Shown: positions 11,486 to 25,564, counted from the first letter of the stretch. The stretch: 64,000 nt of DNA from Dallia pectoralis (GCA_029465975.1 CM055754.1:5021104-5085103); one strand, 5' to 3'. Program-made: numbers and translations. Notes: a model not told the origin generated them from the sequence alone.

Positions 11486-11922
11486 TGTACATATACATGA
11501 ATCAATTCTCTCTCTCTCTCCATATACACATACAGTATATATACACACACACATTTCACTTACTCCAGTCTAGGGCTGTTTAGGTGGGAATTCTGATTGG
11601 ACCATGGGTGCTCAGGCATGTTCCTTGTTTCGTAATTTTCACAGATGTCATTTAGCTACTTTTTATATCAAAGGACCGGGATTTGGTTCCGTAACTGGCA
11701 GTGGCAGCACAATGAGGTACTGTGCTGTGTGTTGTTCACTGGATAAAGAGGGAACACGGTGAACATGCCGGTCTGCCAGAAAACCTTCAAACCTTGTTTC
11801 CACAAAAGAGAAACAGAGAGGAAACGGCAGCAAACCTCTGAGGGTGTCATTATCTCACCCTGACCCTGTTCCCGAAGAGGTCTTACTCCCCTTTTTCTCA
11901 GTTAAAGCTTTTCATGCTTCAT

Positions 11923-11986
<64 letters not shown>

Positions 11987-11998
11987 ACACACACACAC
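11923..11998. repeat. CA microsatellite
   Basis: A nearly pure (CA)n run of about 38 units with one CCCA interruption. Confidence 0.97.
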
Positions 11999-12249
11999 AA
12001 ACTCAGGACTCGACAGCCAAGACTCGACAGTCAATCAGACGTTTTCCTCATGGCCTGCTTTAAGACCTGTATTTAATTGATTGGGGACTTTTCCCACAAG
12101 GCACCAGTAACCTGCGTGAGGTTCATAAAGGGTTATACACGAACACAACCACCATCCAACATGTGTACTTGTACACTAAGAGCTCCCACCAGCCCCTAAC
12201 GCATGCACAGAAACACACTGTTCACAAAAAGTATGAAATTGGATAATTG

Positions 12250-12572
12250 ACATACTGTCTGTCTGACCTCCAACCCCATACTGTCTGTCTGACCTCCAAC
12301 CCCATACTGTCTGTCTGACCTCCAACCCCATACTGTCTGTCTGACCTCCAACCCCATACTATCTGTCTGACCTCCAACCCCACACTGTCTGTCTGACCTC
12401 CAAACCCCATACGGTCTGACCTCCAACCCCATACTGTCTGTCTGACCTCCAAACCCCATACGGTCTGACCTCCAACCCCATACTGTCTGTCTGACCTCCA
12501 AACCCCATACTGTCTGACCTCCAACCCCATACTGTCTGACCTCCAACCCCATACTGTCTGACCTCCAACCCA
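12250..12572. repeat. 22/26-bp minisatellite
   Basis: About 13 units of TGACCTCCAACCCCATACTG with one or two TCTG copies give alternating 22- and 26-bp lengths. The minus strand is open through it (SDRQYGVGGQ-type peptide), which is a repeat artefact. Confidence 0.95.
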
Positions 12573-15500
12573 TAGTTTTCAAATGTATTTTTTTAGATTT
12601 CAAAATGTAATTAATAGGACAGAAACTATTCGGTACAACCGGTAAGGTTGGTGAGCAAATATTAGCTCCAAGCGGGGTATAGATATCAAAGCAAACACAA
12701 CAATCCATAAGGAAACACTGACAACGAGGGCTTAAATGGGAAATTAACCGGGTGACTGATATCTGGTGTGTAGTGTGGCATGCCTCTGCCGCCAGGCACT
12801 GACCGAAACAGAAGGGGCACCGTCCAGGCAGCTGGAGCAGGCATTACACAACCTGTCACGACTTATCAGTGGCAGGACATATAAGCGCAGAGGTGGATAA
12901 CAAACGTTTATTTTATTCTATGGACTAACTACCACATCACACGAACACAAAGCGAATTAACGACATTGATACAGGTGAAATCAATGAACACAGTGGATCC
13001 ACCCTGCTTACAGTAAGACGTTATATTTCTAATGTCCTGGTTACCAAAATGTGAGCCCGTCGATATTGTGTATGTGTAGGAGCCCAACTCAGCCTTTATA
13101 CAGCTACCTCCCGTCATGACATCGTCCGGGACAGTATAAAGCGGCTCCAAGACGTGTTCAGTGACCCAAAAAATATGAGGAAACATTGGAGGTTCGGCGT
13201 GGTAGACTCAACAGCAGTGCAATTAATCTCAGGTGACCATGTCACCAGTTTGCAAGTCAGGCGTGTCTGTAAAGCCCTTTCCAGATGTCACAAGTAGACA
13301 GAAGTGTTCGCCGGTGCGCGCTAGAACAATGTTTCCCATTACAATTTAAAACATGTTGCTTTTTCCTAGTATAGAACAAAAAGAATTGTAAGATCTATTG
13401 GTGCTAAGAAACGAGTAAAAAAGTTCAACGCAGAGGCAGAACGGAGACCTCTAGTGACAGACTGGCTACACTGATCACATGATTATGATACGAAACACCT
13501 TGAATATCCGACTGTAGTCGCAGAGGGCTGATAATAAACTTCTGTTTTTGTCTTTCCTATAAGGGACATTTACAAATCACAGGACAGAGAGTGAGACAGC
13601 TGTCAGTTAAAGTTACTGTGTGTCATCCCCCCTCAACGGGGTCTTTATACAGGGTTTTAAAATCACAACAAACATTAAAAACGTTATTCTATCCTGTTCC
13701 ACATTCTGACAAGCGCGTTATCACGTATCAACATTTCCAGGGTGCTTATTTCACCGATCTGGAAAATAAGATAAGTGATGAGACAGAAAACGTGACTTTT
13801 CCTTCAATAGTTATCAGAATTATGAGAAAACACAGGTGTTGGATCGTAGACTGTCCCATTGGAATCACGTCTCACTGTCCCACTTACTAGCCAACAGTAG
13901 TAGGTGTGTCTCAATTATGCAACCTTCAAGAAGTGAAAAAATATATACATTTAAAAAATCCAATACAAACATAACTAGACTGGAAAAATATATTTCATTT
14001 CTTCAGTAATCCATGTGTGTGTGTGTGTGTATAGCCTCATTACCATACCTTTACAGGACCAAAATTAATCAATTTGCACGGACATTAAAAATAAAGCATA
14101 ACATGCTGGAAACCTTTCTGTTCCATACTTTTGACAGGTTTACCTGTTAGGTCTAGAATATATAAGTTTGGTTGGTGATTAGTGGAGAGTTTTTCAAAAA
14201 TGGTGACAAATAAAACAATAATAAATAAGAAGAAATGTAACCCTGAGAATGAATAAAGAAAACATGGTTGGTTGGATGGATGTTTTATTTAAATGAGTGC
14301 CAGGGTAATGACATAAAGTAGATCTGTGAAGTACAACCTGTTGCCTTATGTTCCCTAACCCTGGGAAATATTGTCTGGATTCAAACTACGATTGGTGCGT
14401 GTGAAGTGATTGCTGGGCACACATATGTAGTGGGCTGCTTGACACACTGTCGTGTAGCAGACTGACAGACGCAAACACGCAGTGTGTGTCTGTCTGCATG
14501 TGCCAAATGAATAGACACAATAAATACCTTGCGTGTGGTTTTGTGTACATGTTGGCGTGTGCCTTCATGTAAACCAAGAGTTAACATGCAAGCTTGCTTC
14601 CTTAAACGTGCGAGAACGGGACTGCTTGTCACCAGCCCACAGAATAGATCCCCCGAGGTACTGCCAAGTTTAGCAGTTGTCCTCTACAGTCGGCGTTGAG
14701 ATCTGGCAAAGCTCCCCTAGAACTGAACATGCAGTTCCTACACAATATGCTAGAGGGCGCTGTGGGCTTAGGACCAGGCCTGCCGAATAATGCTGCTGCC
14801 TCAGACTGTTTTCCCAATTTACATAAATGCTTAAGGGCAGAGTCTATTAAGACTAAATAGGAATGAATAGAAAATGTGTCGGTGGGTGAATTCTATGTAT
14901 TCCTACTGATGATTTAACAAATGAGGGCCAATTAAATTGGTTCCTCAGGCTGAACCAGAGAAACATGACTTTTTCAGATGTCGACGACACGTCGCGCGCC
15001 TTTGTGTTTTTATATGACACGGTTTGTGTCATCGACGTGGAACTCGGCGACCCGCTGTTTGCACACCTCTGGCAGTTCCCCCGGAATGGCGTCGTCGGAA
15101 ACGGGGGCTCTCGAACCTCGAGATTGAACGGAGTCCAAATGCACAGTGTATATTCCATGTCTGACATGAATTATTCAAGCAGAGCCGTGCAGCTGTAACT
15201 CCGACTCCCAACCCAACCCGACTGGCGGAATCCAAAAGAAAACCGCACGAAACGTTGCTGCGAGAGACCGCCCTTCCAAGCAGCTGTAAATCTGAATCAG
15301 AGCTGACCCGCCAACAGGCCTACTGAGTGTGATGATGTAGGCCAAACAAATGATTGCTAAACGTGTTTGTTACAGAAGAAGATTATGTGATCGTGAAAAT
15401 ATTTTAGTTAGCGTATTTTGCCTTGTTACAGGGCCCTCGAACTTGAAGTGCAGTTTCACTATTGCATTGTTGCCCAATTCAAGGACATTCTTTTATGAAA

Positions 15501-15849
15501 TAGCCAATTCTTAGCCACTGACCCGTAAGAGAAGCCAAACAGAGCAAAACAAAGACATTTAGTGTCATGTGATATCAGTCAAGCATATCATTGGCTTCCG
15601 TAAAAAGTATTTTTATCAGGGACGCAACTAGGCGAAATGACATCACAGCATGCAGAAAAACGCCGAAGCAGAAGGACGTCGATACATTTTACAAACGGAT
15701 CGTCGTGGTAAATTGAACATAAAATGTCGATAGGCCAACGTATAGGAGACAATAAACAGACACATTTTGTGTTTCTTTTATCATGACCTGAATTAAAAAG
15801 ACAGATTACCGTGAACAATGTCAAACGCGGAATTAAACGAGGACTTAGC

Positions 15850-16360
15850 CTTGTTTTTCTATTAGATTGGTTTTAACGAATTAACTGCGGTGTCGATAGC
15901 AATCGCTATCAAGCGAGCTCTAATACCGGTGGGCCAACTTCCCATGCAAATGCTGCCATCTGATTAACTTTCAATTACCGAGACCATCGATTTTCCCCCG
16001 GTGAGAGTCCGTAATCAATTCCCCTTCTCCGGGCGCTCTGTAACTGCACTTGATATTCTAGAACACTACGCTCGTTCGCGGAGGCGGTGTAGTCATATTC
16101 CGATATTGCACCTCGCGGAACAACAGAAACAGATAATACATTATCCACTTCACTAATGTGTCTGCCGATTCATTATTGGATTTCACTCGCGTTTAATGAA
16201 TCCGTAAGAGCGCCCGGCGCCCCGGAGGTTGAGGGGTTTTGATAGGTCGGTCCTTGGGGGAGGCAACTGTTGCTCGTCTAATCGTTCTTTCGGAGACGAG
16301 ATCTTATTGCTGATTGGTCTGTATAAGCGAGAGAGCGGCGTGTTTCAAAGCAAGATGGTT
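15850..16360. promoter_or_regulatory. Candidate noncoding regulatory island
   Basis: Unique, GC-balanced sequence stands out from AT-rich surroundings. It has an octamer ATGCAAAT near 15945 and several TAAT/ATTA homeodomain-type cores, and no coding frame. This is composition-based; conservation was not tested. Confidence 0.25.
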
Positions 16361-16829
16361 AGAGACACACTAGGCTGGATTCAGACATGAATATGTAATG
16401 GGATCAGTACACGCAGGACAGAGCAGGGAGCATGCACTATGATGCACATATAAACACACACACACACACACACACACACAGCGCAGTCAATGGTGAGTGT
16501 TAGTATTCTGAAGTTGCAGCCCATCTCCAGTACTATATAAATAATAAAGTGGATCTTTTATCAGGCCCTACTCTCCAAGGATATGCCCAGTGCCTGCTCC
16601 ATATCCAGGCAAATTCTTTTCATACCTCGGTAATTGTATTATTCCTGTCTAACTAATAATAGTCTCTCACGGCCGGTCTTCAAAAACCCTGTCTCTTCTA
16701 GACGATATCGGGAATTCTGAAAAACTCAAGGATTGGATTTCAAGTTCGGGTTGGCAAAGGGCATTTACGTTTGATTGTTTCAACCGAGAAAACAATTAAA
16801 TGGCCATTTTACCGTCTCTGGTTTTGTCT

Positions 16830-17085
16830 GCCTCTGTCTCCGGGTCTGCAATGGGCATTACAACGAGCATTACCTTGGGCATTACACCAGGCATTAAACC
16901 AGGAATTAAGCCGGGCATTAAACTGGGCATTAAACCAGGCATTAAACTGGGGATTAAACCAGGCAACTGGGGATTAAGCCGGGCATTAAACTGGGCATTA
17001 AACCAGGCATTAAACTGGGGATTAAACCAGGCATTAAACTGGGGATTAAACCAGGCATTAAACCGGGCATTGCACCAGGAATTAC
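16830..17085. repeat. 12-bp minisatellite
   Basis: About 21 units of GGCATTAAACCA and GGGATTAAACTG types. Because the unit is a multiple of 3, both strands carry four-residue peptide repeats (ALNQ/GIKP and complements), which are artefacts. Confidence 0.93.
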
Positions 17086-17704
17086 AGGATTGACAACCAC
17101 AGTGGCCATGTTTTATCTCCATACACATTACAGCTCATAATTACATCACCGGTTGTGAATAAAACCATTATCCCCGTTTAGGTCTAGTACTTTAACAACG
17201 GGAGTCCCGCTTACTGCAAGTTAACAGGGGGTTTGACACTGACTGAATGACTGCAAATCAATCACTGCCAACTGAACCACACACTATTTTGACATACACC
17301 CAAACAACATCTGCATCTAACTGATGAACAGCGTTGTCTGCGCATTTAAACGTGTCAATTCGCGCACGTCTGTGTTCGTAGTTGTTCATGTCGTACCGCT
17401 GAATGAGCACATTGAACGTTTCTAGGGTATTTAATTACAATTTTGACGTTGACACGCTGTGCCTGTGTCGTTGTGGATGTGCTCGGTCTCTGCGTGCTTT
17501 GAATTATATCCTGTGGGAAACAAACATTTCTCACAATTTGATTGACAATTGGTGGGTGGGTGGTGTCACCAATGTGTGTGGCGAGATTAAATGAGCTGGC
17601 AAAATACATAATATATTTCATTAAAGTGTCAAAACTAACTTGCACAGGCTCTTAGTTGTTGCGTTTGGGCAATCATTCTATTAACCGTCGTCATATAATC
17701 AAGT

Positions 17705-17870
17705 CAAACACCAGGGGATTATGGACACCATGATATAGCAGCATAAAGACTTGGGGCTGATAGCGTTACTGTTTCCCTATACATGGGTAACCCACAGACC
17801 GGGCCCAACAGACAGGAAGTCACACCCCCCGCTTTGCCAAGGATCAACCGATGGGACACCAGCCAACCGC
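17705..17870 (-). mobile_element. Interspersed repeat copy, same family as 48550-48720
   Basis: The minus strand aligns by eye with the plus strand at 48550-48720. Shared blocks include GTTGATCCTTGGC / GTTGATGCTCGGC, TTGGGCCC followed by GGGTTACCC / GGTTTACCC, and TTTATGCTGCTATATCATGGTG / TCTATGCTGCTATATTATGGTG. This identifies a dispersed family, probably a LINE- or SINE-type retroelement. Confidence 0.6.
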
Positions 17871-18959
17871 AACCACCATGAACGAGAGAGTGCCGTCCAC
17901 AGTGTTCACTACCATTGCATGAGGACAGCAATATAATAGAACAGTAAGCCAGGCATTGGACAAAAGACCTCCCAGGGGAGATGTGAGCCCGCCTGGCAAA
18001 GGACTGCATCCAACTGTTTCTGTTCACCCTCACACCCCTGGGCTAAACTACACTTAATCATAGACTTTGCTTAAAAGATGAGTCTTTTGTAGACAAGTGT
18101 AGAGGGAGCGAGATGCCGATCCAGAGAATCATGTTGGTGGGTTTTATTCAATACGTAAAACACGGCAAACGACGAACAGAAAAATAGACACACAAACAAA
18201 ATGCGCCCTACAGCGACTTACTAAAGTGCAACAAAACAGTGATCCAGATATCCAAAAAACAACACACTCACCTACAACGACACGTAACATTAGAATAATA
18301 ACAAGCACCCGAGAACCAAACCAAGGACCTTACATAGCCCACTGATTCACTAACCTACGCCCAGTGCTTACCTAAATCGAAAACAACTGTGCTCCTAATC
18401 ACCATGATACACAGGAGTGCTCTCCCCTAACACCCTGTGACAACACTGCTCACCCATTTGTGACAGTACTCCCCCGCAAAGTTAGGCTCACAGACCAACC
18501 AGGCCGAACCCTAAACTGTCATGTTTTGAACTACCTGTGGATTCAATGCTGTTGGTAACGTCACGAACAATGTTTTTCTAACAGTTGCCATGTGAGACGG
18601 TTTCTCTTTGTTATACATATCTAGTAAGCAGGGTGTCAGCTGTGGGGGAAATTTATCGTTGCGTCACAATCAACATCTGGAATGGCGCATACCGACGCGC
18701 ATCAAGAACACGTGCTAAAAGGTCGTTTTTGGAAACCCACATGTAAAAAGACGAACGTCAAACACCTCCCACTGAAGTGTAAATCCCACGTTATGAAATT
18801 GTTGCAACATCCTTTTCTTTGCCAAAACGACGGCGTTTATCTTTGATGTCGCGTTTGGGAACGGACACGCCTTTCTATTCACCTGACCTGCACGCCAGCT
18901 GACCTGAGGGACCAATAAAACACTGTAGGTCCACTTTAGTAACAGCGAAGAATGCAAAC

Positions 18960-19480
18960 TGCATGGCACAGCATTTTCTGTCTATCTAAGAGTGTCCACT
19001 AGGGCATCGGGAGTGCCAGGAACCGCCCAGCAGGCTCCCGATTTGACAGGATGTTGGGTGAGGAAGTTGAGGACAAGCCTATAACATCGCGAGCCAATGC
19101 TCAGAGCTTCGCCGTCTCAACTCCCGTGCCAGGCACACTCCATAATCTACAGACGGCAAAACAGACGGCCCCGCGCTCCATAATTAAAAGGGAAAGACAC
19201 TCCGTATCTCTGTCGCCTGTTAGCCACTAATTGCATGCCGTGGGGGAGTACGGATTTGTGAATGTGATGAATAGGAGATCGTCCAGAGCGAAAGAGAAAA
19301 ACTCCGGGTTTAAATTGAGTTCAGGGAGAATCCACCGTTGAGGTCTGCTCACTGCATTCTGACATAACACATAACGCCTCCACCGACTCCGAGGTGGGTC
19401 CCGAATAAAGTGGGGGGGGGGGGGGCTGGAGATGAATACATTCTTGCGAACGTTCCTAATCAAACGAGGTCATCCGGAGC
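18960..19480. promoter_or_regulatory. Candidate noncoding regulatory island
   Basis: Unique sequence with CTAATTGCAT and CCATAATTAAAA homeodomain-type sites, free of repeats apart from a G tract at 19411-19424. The suggestion rests on composition and motif content only. Confidence 0.2.
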
Positions 19481-19650
19481 AGCGTGGGGATTTATTGAAA
19501 TCTCCGCCTGGTGGAATTTTAATAACGTTTTCCTCCACCGGTGAAAAAGCCTCCGTCTCTTAGTCATTGGCACTCGATAGGGCAGCGGTCCATGCAATAA
19601 GATGTTCATGTTGAAATCCCCCATCCGGCCCCGGTGCTCCTTACACCCGA

Positions 19651-19782
19651 AGAGAGAGAGAGATGGAGAGAGAGATGGAGAGAGAGACGGAGAGAGAGAT
19701 GGAGAGAGAGAGAGAGAGACAGAGAGAGACAGAGAGAGAAAGAGAGAGACAGAGAGAGACAGAGAGAGACAGAGAGAGAGAG
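19651..19782. repeat. GA/GACA microsatellite
   Basis: GAGAGATG and GAGAGACA units in a purine run of about 130 bp. Open frames on both strands here (SLSLSL or ERDRER peptides) are artefacts. Confidence 0.95.
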
Positions 19783-20312
19783 CAGAATAGCCCGAAACAT
19801 TTGGGATACAGTAGATTCCCCCCCCCCCCGCAACCCGGTTGACATATGAAACACCGGGCGACGATATGAAAGTGTTATCGTTTCTACGCCGTGCTGTTTT
19901 CCTCTCAGCGGCTGAGTTAAATAAAAAATTCAAAAACGGAAGCAGGCTGCCCATATTGTCGCTTAGGATTCAGCCCACCCCGTCAGGCACCTGAGTTATG
20001 GTTGGAATAAACCGCCAGTTACAATTGCATATTGGGCACTTTACCGCAGACAGTCGTTTAAAGTAAATTAGGTTCCATTATGTGGAACGCCGTTCCGATC
20101 CGAATAGACTCTTAAGGGAAGCTCATGTGACTGTGACCATTCAGTAGCTGACATTCACACCCACGAGATTCCTACTGTACGTCTTCTCGCCCATGCGCCA
20201 GAATGGATAGCGGAATGGTCGTAAACCAAATGGCAGACATTTGCATTTAGTGTTCACAAGAACGGCGAGGCAATCGACAATAACTCTGAAGACCTTCGAC
20301 GATAGCAAACCA

Positions 20313-20339
20313 TATATATATATATATATATATATATAA
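20313..20339. repeat. TA microsatellite
   Basis: About 13 TA units. Confidence 0.95.
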
Positions 20340-20871
20340 ATGTATACACGAAATGAGATAGAGGAGAGATAACTCGATCCTGTAAATATGATCGCTGTGA
20401 AAGCAAAAAGCAAAGTGAACATCGTGTGTCTCTTAGATCATCCGTAACGGGGGTAGCGTCGGAGTAAGAGCAAACACGAATATGGAAAGTGTTGCCGCTT
20501 TTTGTACCGGAGTGAACTAGTTCCTAGTTAATGCGATGTAATGCCGGAATGGGAATGGGTATAGTCCCATGTACCCACATGCCTGTGTTAAAGATTCCTC
20601 TCCTGTTCTTACTTCGGTCCGTCATTCCCTTAACTTGGGAAAAAAGGTCTTAATTTCGTAAAAGCAATAACTAGCGTAACAATTATTACAAATTAAAACA
20701 CACGCCCGAGTTGTATCAAAGCGTCGGCGCCGACCTCCGCGATTGCCGCCGCGATAAAGTTGTCTGGGTCGACATTCCGGCCAGTGCGGATAAATTCATC
20801 TTTACTGGCTTTCATGTCTTCATCAGGGAGACGTTTATACCTGCAGAATATGATGTACTGTTTGGGGACGA

Positions 20872-22066
20872 TGCTATGGGGACAGGTGGAGGAGTCTCTC
20901 TGGTGCTATAGGGACAGGTGCAGGAGTCTCTCTGGTGCTATAGGGACAGGTGGAGGAGTCTCTGGTGATATGGGGACAGGTGGAGGAGTCTCTGGTGATA
21001 TGGGGACAGGTGGAGGAGTCTCTCGGGTGCTATGGGGACAGGTGGAGGAGTCTCTGGTGATATGGGGACAGGTGGAGGAGTCTCTGGTGCTATGGGGACA
21101 GGTGGAGGAGTCTCTGGTGATATGGGGACAGGTGGAGGAGTCTCTGGTGATATGGGGACAGGTGGAGGAGTCTCTCTGGTGCTATGGGGACAGGTGGAGG
21201 AGTCTCTCTGGTGCTATGGGGACAGGTGGAGGAGTCTCTGGTGATATGGGGACAGGTGGAGGAGTCTCTCTGATGCTATGGGGACAGGTGGAGGAGTCTC
21301 TCTGATGCTATGGGGACAGGTGGAGGAGTCTCTCTGGTGCTATGGGGACAGGTGGAGGAGTCTCTCTGGTGATATGGGGACAGGTGGAGGAGTCTCTCTG
21401 ATGATATGGGGACAGGTGGAGGAGTCTCTCTGATGCTATGGGGACAGGTGGAGGAGTCTCTCTGGTGATATGGGGACAGGTGGAGGAGTCTCTGGTGATA
21501 TGGGGACAGGTGGAGGAGTCTCTCTGGTGCTATAGGGACAGGTGGAGGAGTCTCTCTGGTGCTATGGGGACAGGTGGAGGAGTCTCTCTGGTGCTATGGG
21601 GACAGGTGGAGGAGTCTCTCTGGTGATATGGGGACAGGTGGAGGAGTCTCTCTGATGCTATAGGGACAGGTGGAGGAGTCTCTCTGATGATATGGGGACA
21701 GGTGGAGGAGTCTCTCTGGTGCTATGGGGACAGGTGGAGGAGTCTCTGGTGCTATGGGGACAGGTGGAGGAGTCTCTCTGGTGCTATGGGGACAGGTGGA
21801 GGAGTCTCTCTGGTGCTATGGGGACAGGTGGAGGAGTCTCTCTGGTGCTATGGGGACAGGTGGAGGAGTCTCTCTGGTGATATGGGGACAGGTGGAGGAG
21901 TCTCTCTGGTGCTATGGGGACAGGTGGAGGAGTCTCTGGTGCTATGGGGACAGGTGGAGGAGTCTCTCTGGTGATATGGGGACAGGTGGAGGAGTCTCTC
22001 TGATGATATGGGGACAGGTGGAGGAGTCTCTCTGATGATATGGGGACAGGTGGAGGAGTCTCTCTG
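20872..22066. repeat. 1.2-kb minisatellite, 30/32-bp units
   Basis: About 38 head-to-tail copies of a unit containing ATGGGGACAGGTGGAGGAG and TCTCTCTGGTG. Copies differ mainly by a CT indel (30 or 32 bp) and by GCT versus GAT before ATGG. Each unit carries one CAGGTG E-box. Plus-strand frames (MGTGGGVS / GQVEES peptides) are repeat artefacts. Confidence 0.97.
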
Positions 22067-22995
22067 CGGTTTTACAGTTCGCTGAATGTGAAAGTGGTAT
22101 GAAAAGGTGATTGTGCCCCCCTACTTCCCCAGTATCTCCTACTCACTCTTTATTTTGAGCTAGACTCTTATTTAAAGCAAACAGACGTTTCTTTCTCTAC
22201 AGTAATATACCCACACATATCTTTGCCAATTATTGGCATGTCTTTCTCCAGTATTTATTCGCTTCCTGTCGGAGGACTAAATAGAAAATAAAACCGTTTT
22301 GTAGATCAGCTTGGTGGACACTCTGAAGTGAACGAGCAGGTTCAGTCGGGATCATCTGGCTGAGCTTCACCACGTGGAAGAAACTCCTGCATCGCTCGAT
22401 CAATACGGCCAATAAGAGATGTGTTTCAGACTGGGACAGGAAGAGCTATCTCGAGTCTTTAATGCTATTATCCTTTGGACAGAAAAAGAACAGAAGCAGA
22501 AGCCTTAAACTAGTGACAGTCTATGAAAATAATTTATCATTTTAGGTGTTGGTCCAATGAAATGTGTGTCTTTATTCAAATATTACCAAATTCAGCCAAG
22601 TGCATGAGTTATGGTACTTGAATAAGCAATAAATTAAGCCAGGTAACGACAGATGTTCCCCCACAAACATCAATCAGGTGAGATCTGTAATCGATTTATG
22701 CACAGCATGGAAGTTGGTAATTCCGCTATTATCATTTTGTTTCAGTGGAAATGTGACTGGCAACGAGCTTAGTCAACAAGCTTAAGTCAACATGCAGAAA
22801 GCAAGATTATCAGGTGAATTCGCGCTCACATGGCATCTTGTAATCAGATTGAGAGAAAGGTTCAGCGGGGAGGAACGGCTGGTCTGCTCGTAGATATTCC
22901 AACATTAGACAACTTGAAGCACAGAGAACTTTCTAATGTATGAGTACTGATGCGTTATTAGGTGTGTGGTGAGAAGAAAGTATAACAATAAATAT

Positions 22996-23018
22996 GTATA
23001 TATATATATATATATATC
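22996..23018. repeat. TA microsatellite
   Basis: A short TATATA run. Confidence 0.9.
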
Positions 23019-25564
23019 CAAATACCATAATTAACTTGATAAAACGTTGCAGTGAGTATGAGCAGAGAAATCATATCATATAGCATATCAGGTTACATTG
23101 TGACGACCAAGGTCGCAAATACATGAGAAACAAATGCCTCATCGATCACAACACGGATTCAGTTACACCAAAAAATACTGTATTCCAACATTAGACCTCA
23201 TAGGACCTCAAGTTCTCTCACTCTGTATCCCTCGTTGTGACGGTCTAGATATACAATCAAAGTAAATTCCTGTTTGAAAATCTCTGAGGATGCATTAGAT
23301 TGCATTAGAATATAAATTAAGAATATATATATTTTATATTTTTTGTAACAGCTATGATGGCAAGATATAATTAATGTTGACTAATATTTCTTTGGTGGGA
23401 TCTTAATGTCTTCGTGAGGGGGTTTCAGTCACGTCTTTTAGTGGAATAGCCATAATTTTGAATGAATGTAGATTATTTAATTTGAACCTCCTACGATTTA
23501 GGACACAGTGTAGTGTTATATGCTACTGATAAAAAGAGATCACCAACACAGGATGGTGAAACTGCTACGGGGACAGCAGAGGGTTAAACTTGATTCTCCT
23601 GTACTAAAGTCGTTAAGGTTCTTCTGAGAGGGTTGGCAAATACCTTTCTTCGTCAAATCCATATAAATGTTATAATGTAGAATTTGCCACCGCGTGCAAG
23701 TTCAGTACAAGTGAAAATGTGCCGGGAACACTTTTGATTTTAACTCATTTACCTCAGAACATGAAGTCCCTCGTAAGTGTCACGCCCAAGGGACAGCCTG
23801 ACATCCGCACAGAACATTTCATTTTCCCTTTAACCGTTTCTGTCCGACTCTCTTGGTAAATGGATTGCACGGGGGCTCGCGGAATTCACTGTTCGATTAG
23901 AGCGAAAGTGTTTACTCTTGTCACGAAAAAGACAAACTAATAAATGCATTATTACTCAACAGGGCCTCAGGCGCCTGATAATCTTACAGGTTTTTCCATC
24001 AAAAAGTAAGATAAGTACTGTTGCTTTTTAAAATAAAAATACTAGCTGTGCAAATGGAGGTCCTTCAAAACCAACTTTCTAATTACTTCCTTGTGGAGTA
24101 TAGGTTTATGTGTTTTCGATTGAGTTATGTCTACTTGAAATAATGCTGGTTCTGATTGTATGGGCCACAGCAGTAGATCCCGTTAGGGATCCAGTAGATC
24201 CCTGTGTAACAACATTATGGATTCACTTAAAAGGTTTATTACTGTGTTTTTAATTCATCTGAGGCAAGATAACTCAATTGTGTCCCTAAAAAATCCAAAA
24301 TCAGCAGTTCGATGACGGACAAATATACAGTTAAATTACAGTGACTAACACAGACTTAAGACGTAATAGATACCGTGACGCTTTACAAAAAGAATGGAGA
24401 AGGCCACCGATTATTCAATATTATTTCCCCCTCCCTACAAAGACCAAAAGTGCATAGAAATTAACTGAGTTACCTCATTTCGTTATGAACCTAAAGACCT
24501 AGTTTAGTCTAAGATGTGACACTTCTGCCAGGTTGTGTGTTTTACATTTGTTTTCTCCACTATGTGTAAATAATAGTGACCACATCAAAACTACGATATA
24601 ACACACGTGGAATGTAATCGTAACCAAAAAAGTGTTTACCCGGATCAATGTACATTTCGTGTTGTAGATTCTTTAAAATAGCCACTGTCTGCTTTGATGT
24701 TAGCTTTGCACAATATTTGCACTCAACAAGCTTTGTGATGTAGTCGGCTGTAAGCAGACACATATCAATTGTTCAGAGTAGACTGGGTGAATAAGGGCTA
24801 CATTTCTTCATAGAAACCGCCACTAAGAAAAAACGTCGTTCTGATGAAAACCAAATTTGAGATTCCTGGTTCCAACCACAAGGGCTGTGTGAGATGTGCA
24901 GACGCAGAGTGGGTGAACGGAAGACCTCTGCATGTGTGATTCCCACCGTTAAGCATGGATAAGGAGGTGTGACGGCGTGAGGGAGCCAGGCTGTTGACAC
25001 TGGGATTAATTCGGAATTCAAGGTACCAGTCGACCGGAATGGTCGCCATAGCATTCAGCAGTGATATGGAATCCCATCTGGTTAGATTCTCTGGACTATC
25101 ATATTCTATGACCCCATATGTTATTTAATAGTTTAGATGTCTTCAATATTATTCTACAATGTGGAAAATAATAACAGTTGAGAAATACTCTTGAATGGGT
25201 AGGTGTGTCCAAACCTGTGATTGGCACTGTTTATACATGAACATACGAAACAGTGATATAGGAAAAAATTATAGGATTATTACATTTGAATATCAATAAC
25301 TTCATAAGGGCAATAATCCTTGGCTTTGAGAAGAAAGGGAAGAGCAAAAAACAGCATTGACTTAAACACGTTTTTGGGGAGAACATTTTATTCCAATGCA
25401 ATTCCTGAAAAAAATAGCATGAGAAAATATGGCAACACAAAGGAAACAATATTGAAAAACGTGAAATAAAAAAAGTGACGAAACGTGGAAATGTCTACGA
25501 TCTCGATCGGAAACACATATTCATTATGAGAAATCATCGTTACGCAAAATATAATTTATAGACT

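Noticed and set aside
12196..12708. 170-residue minus-strand ORF with GLEVRQ-type repeats
   Set aside because: It is a translation of the 22/26-bp minisatellite with short random flanks.
14853..15235. Overlapping ORFs in a GC-rich patch near 15.0-15.2 kb
   Set aside because: Open on both strands by composition; no family motif, splice partner or promoter could be identified.
16771..17128. ALNQ/GIKP/FNAW repeat proteins on both strands
   Set aside because: The 12-bp repeat unit keeps any stop-free frame open; there is no gene context.
18060..18500. Possible LTR-retrotransposon remnant (a stretch with TTTGTGACAGTACTCCCCCG)
   Set aside because: The wording resembles noncoding parts of fish LTR elements, but no coding remnant, terminal repeat or primer site could be shown.
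19460..19954. 164-residue Ser/Leu-rich ORF
   Set aside because: It is read-through of a GA/CT microsatellite.
20760..22035. Gly/Val/Glu-repeat ORFs on the plus strand
   Set aside because: They are translations of the 30/32-bp minisatellite; several overlapping frames are open at once.
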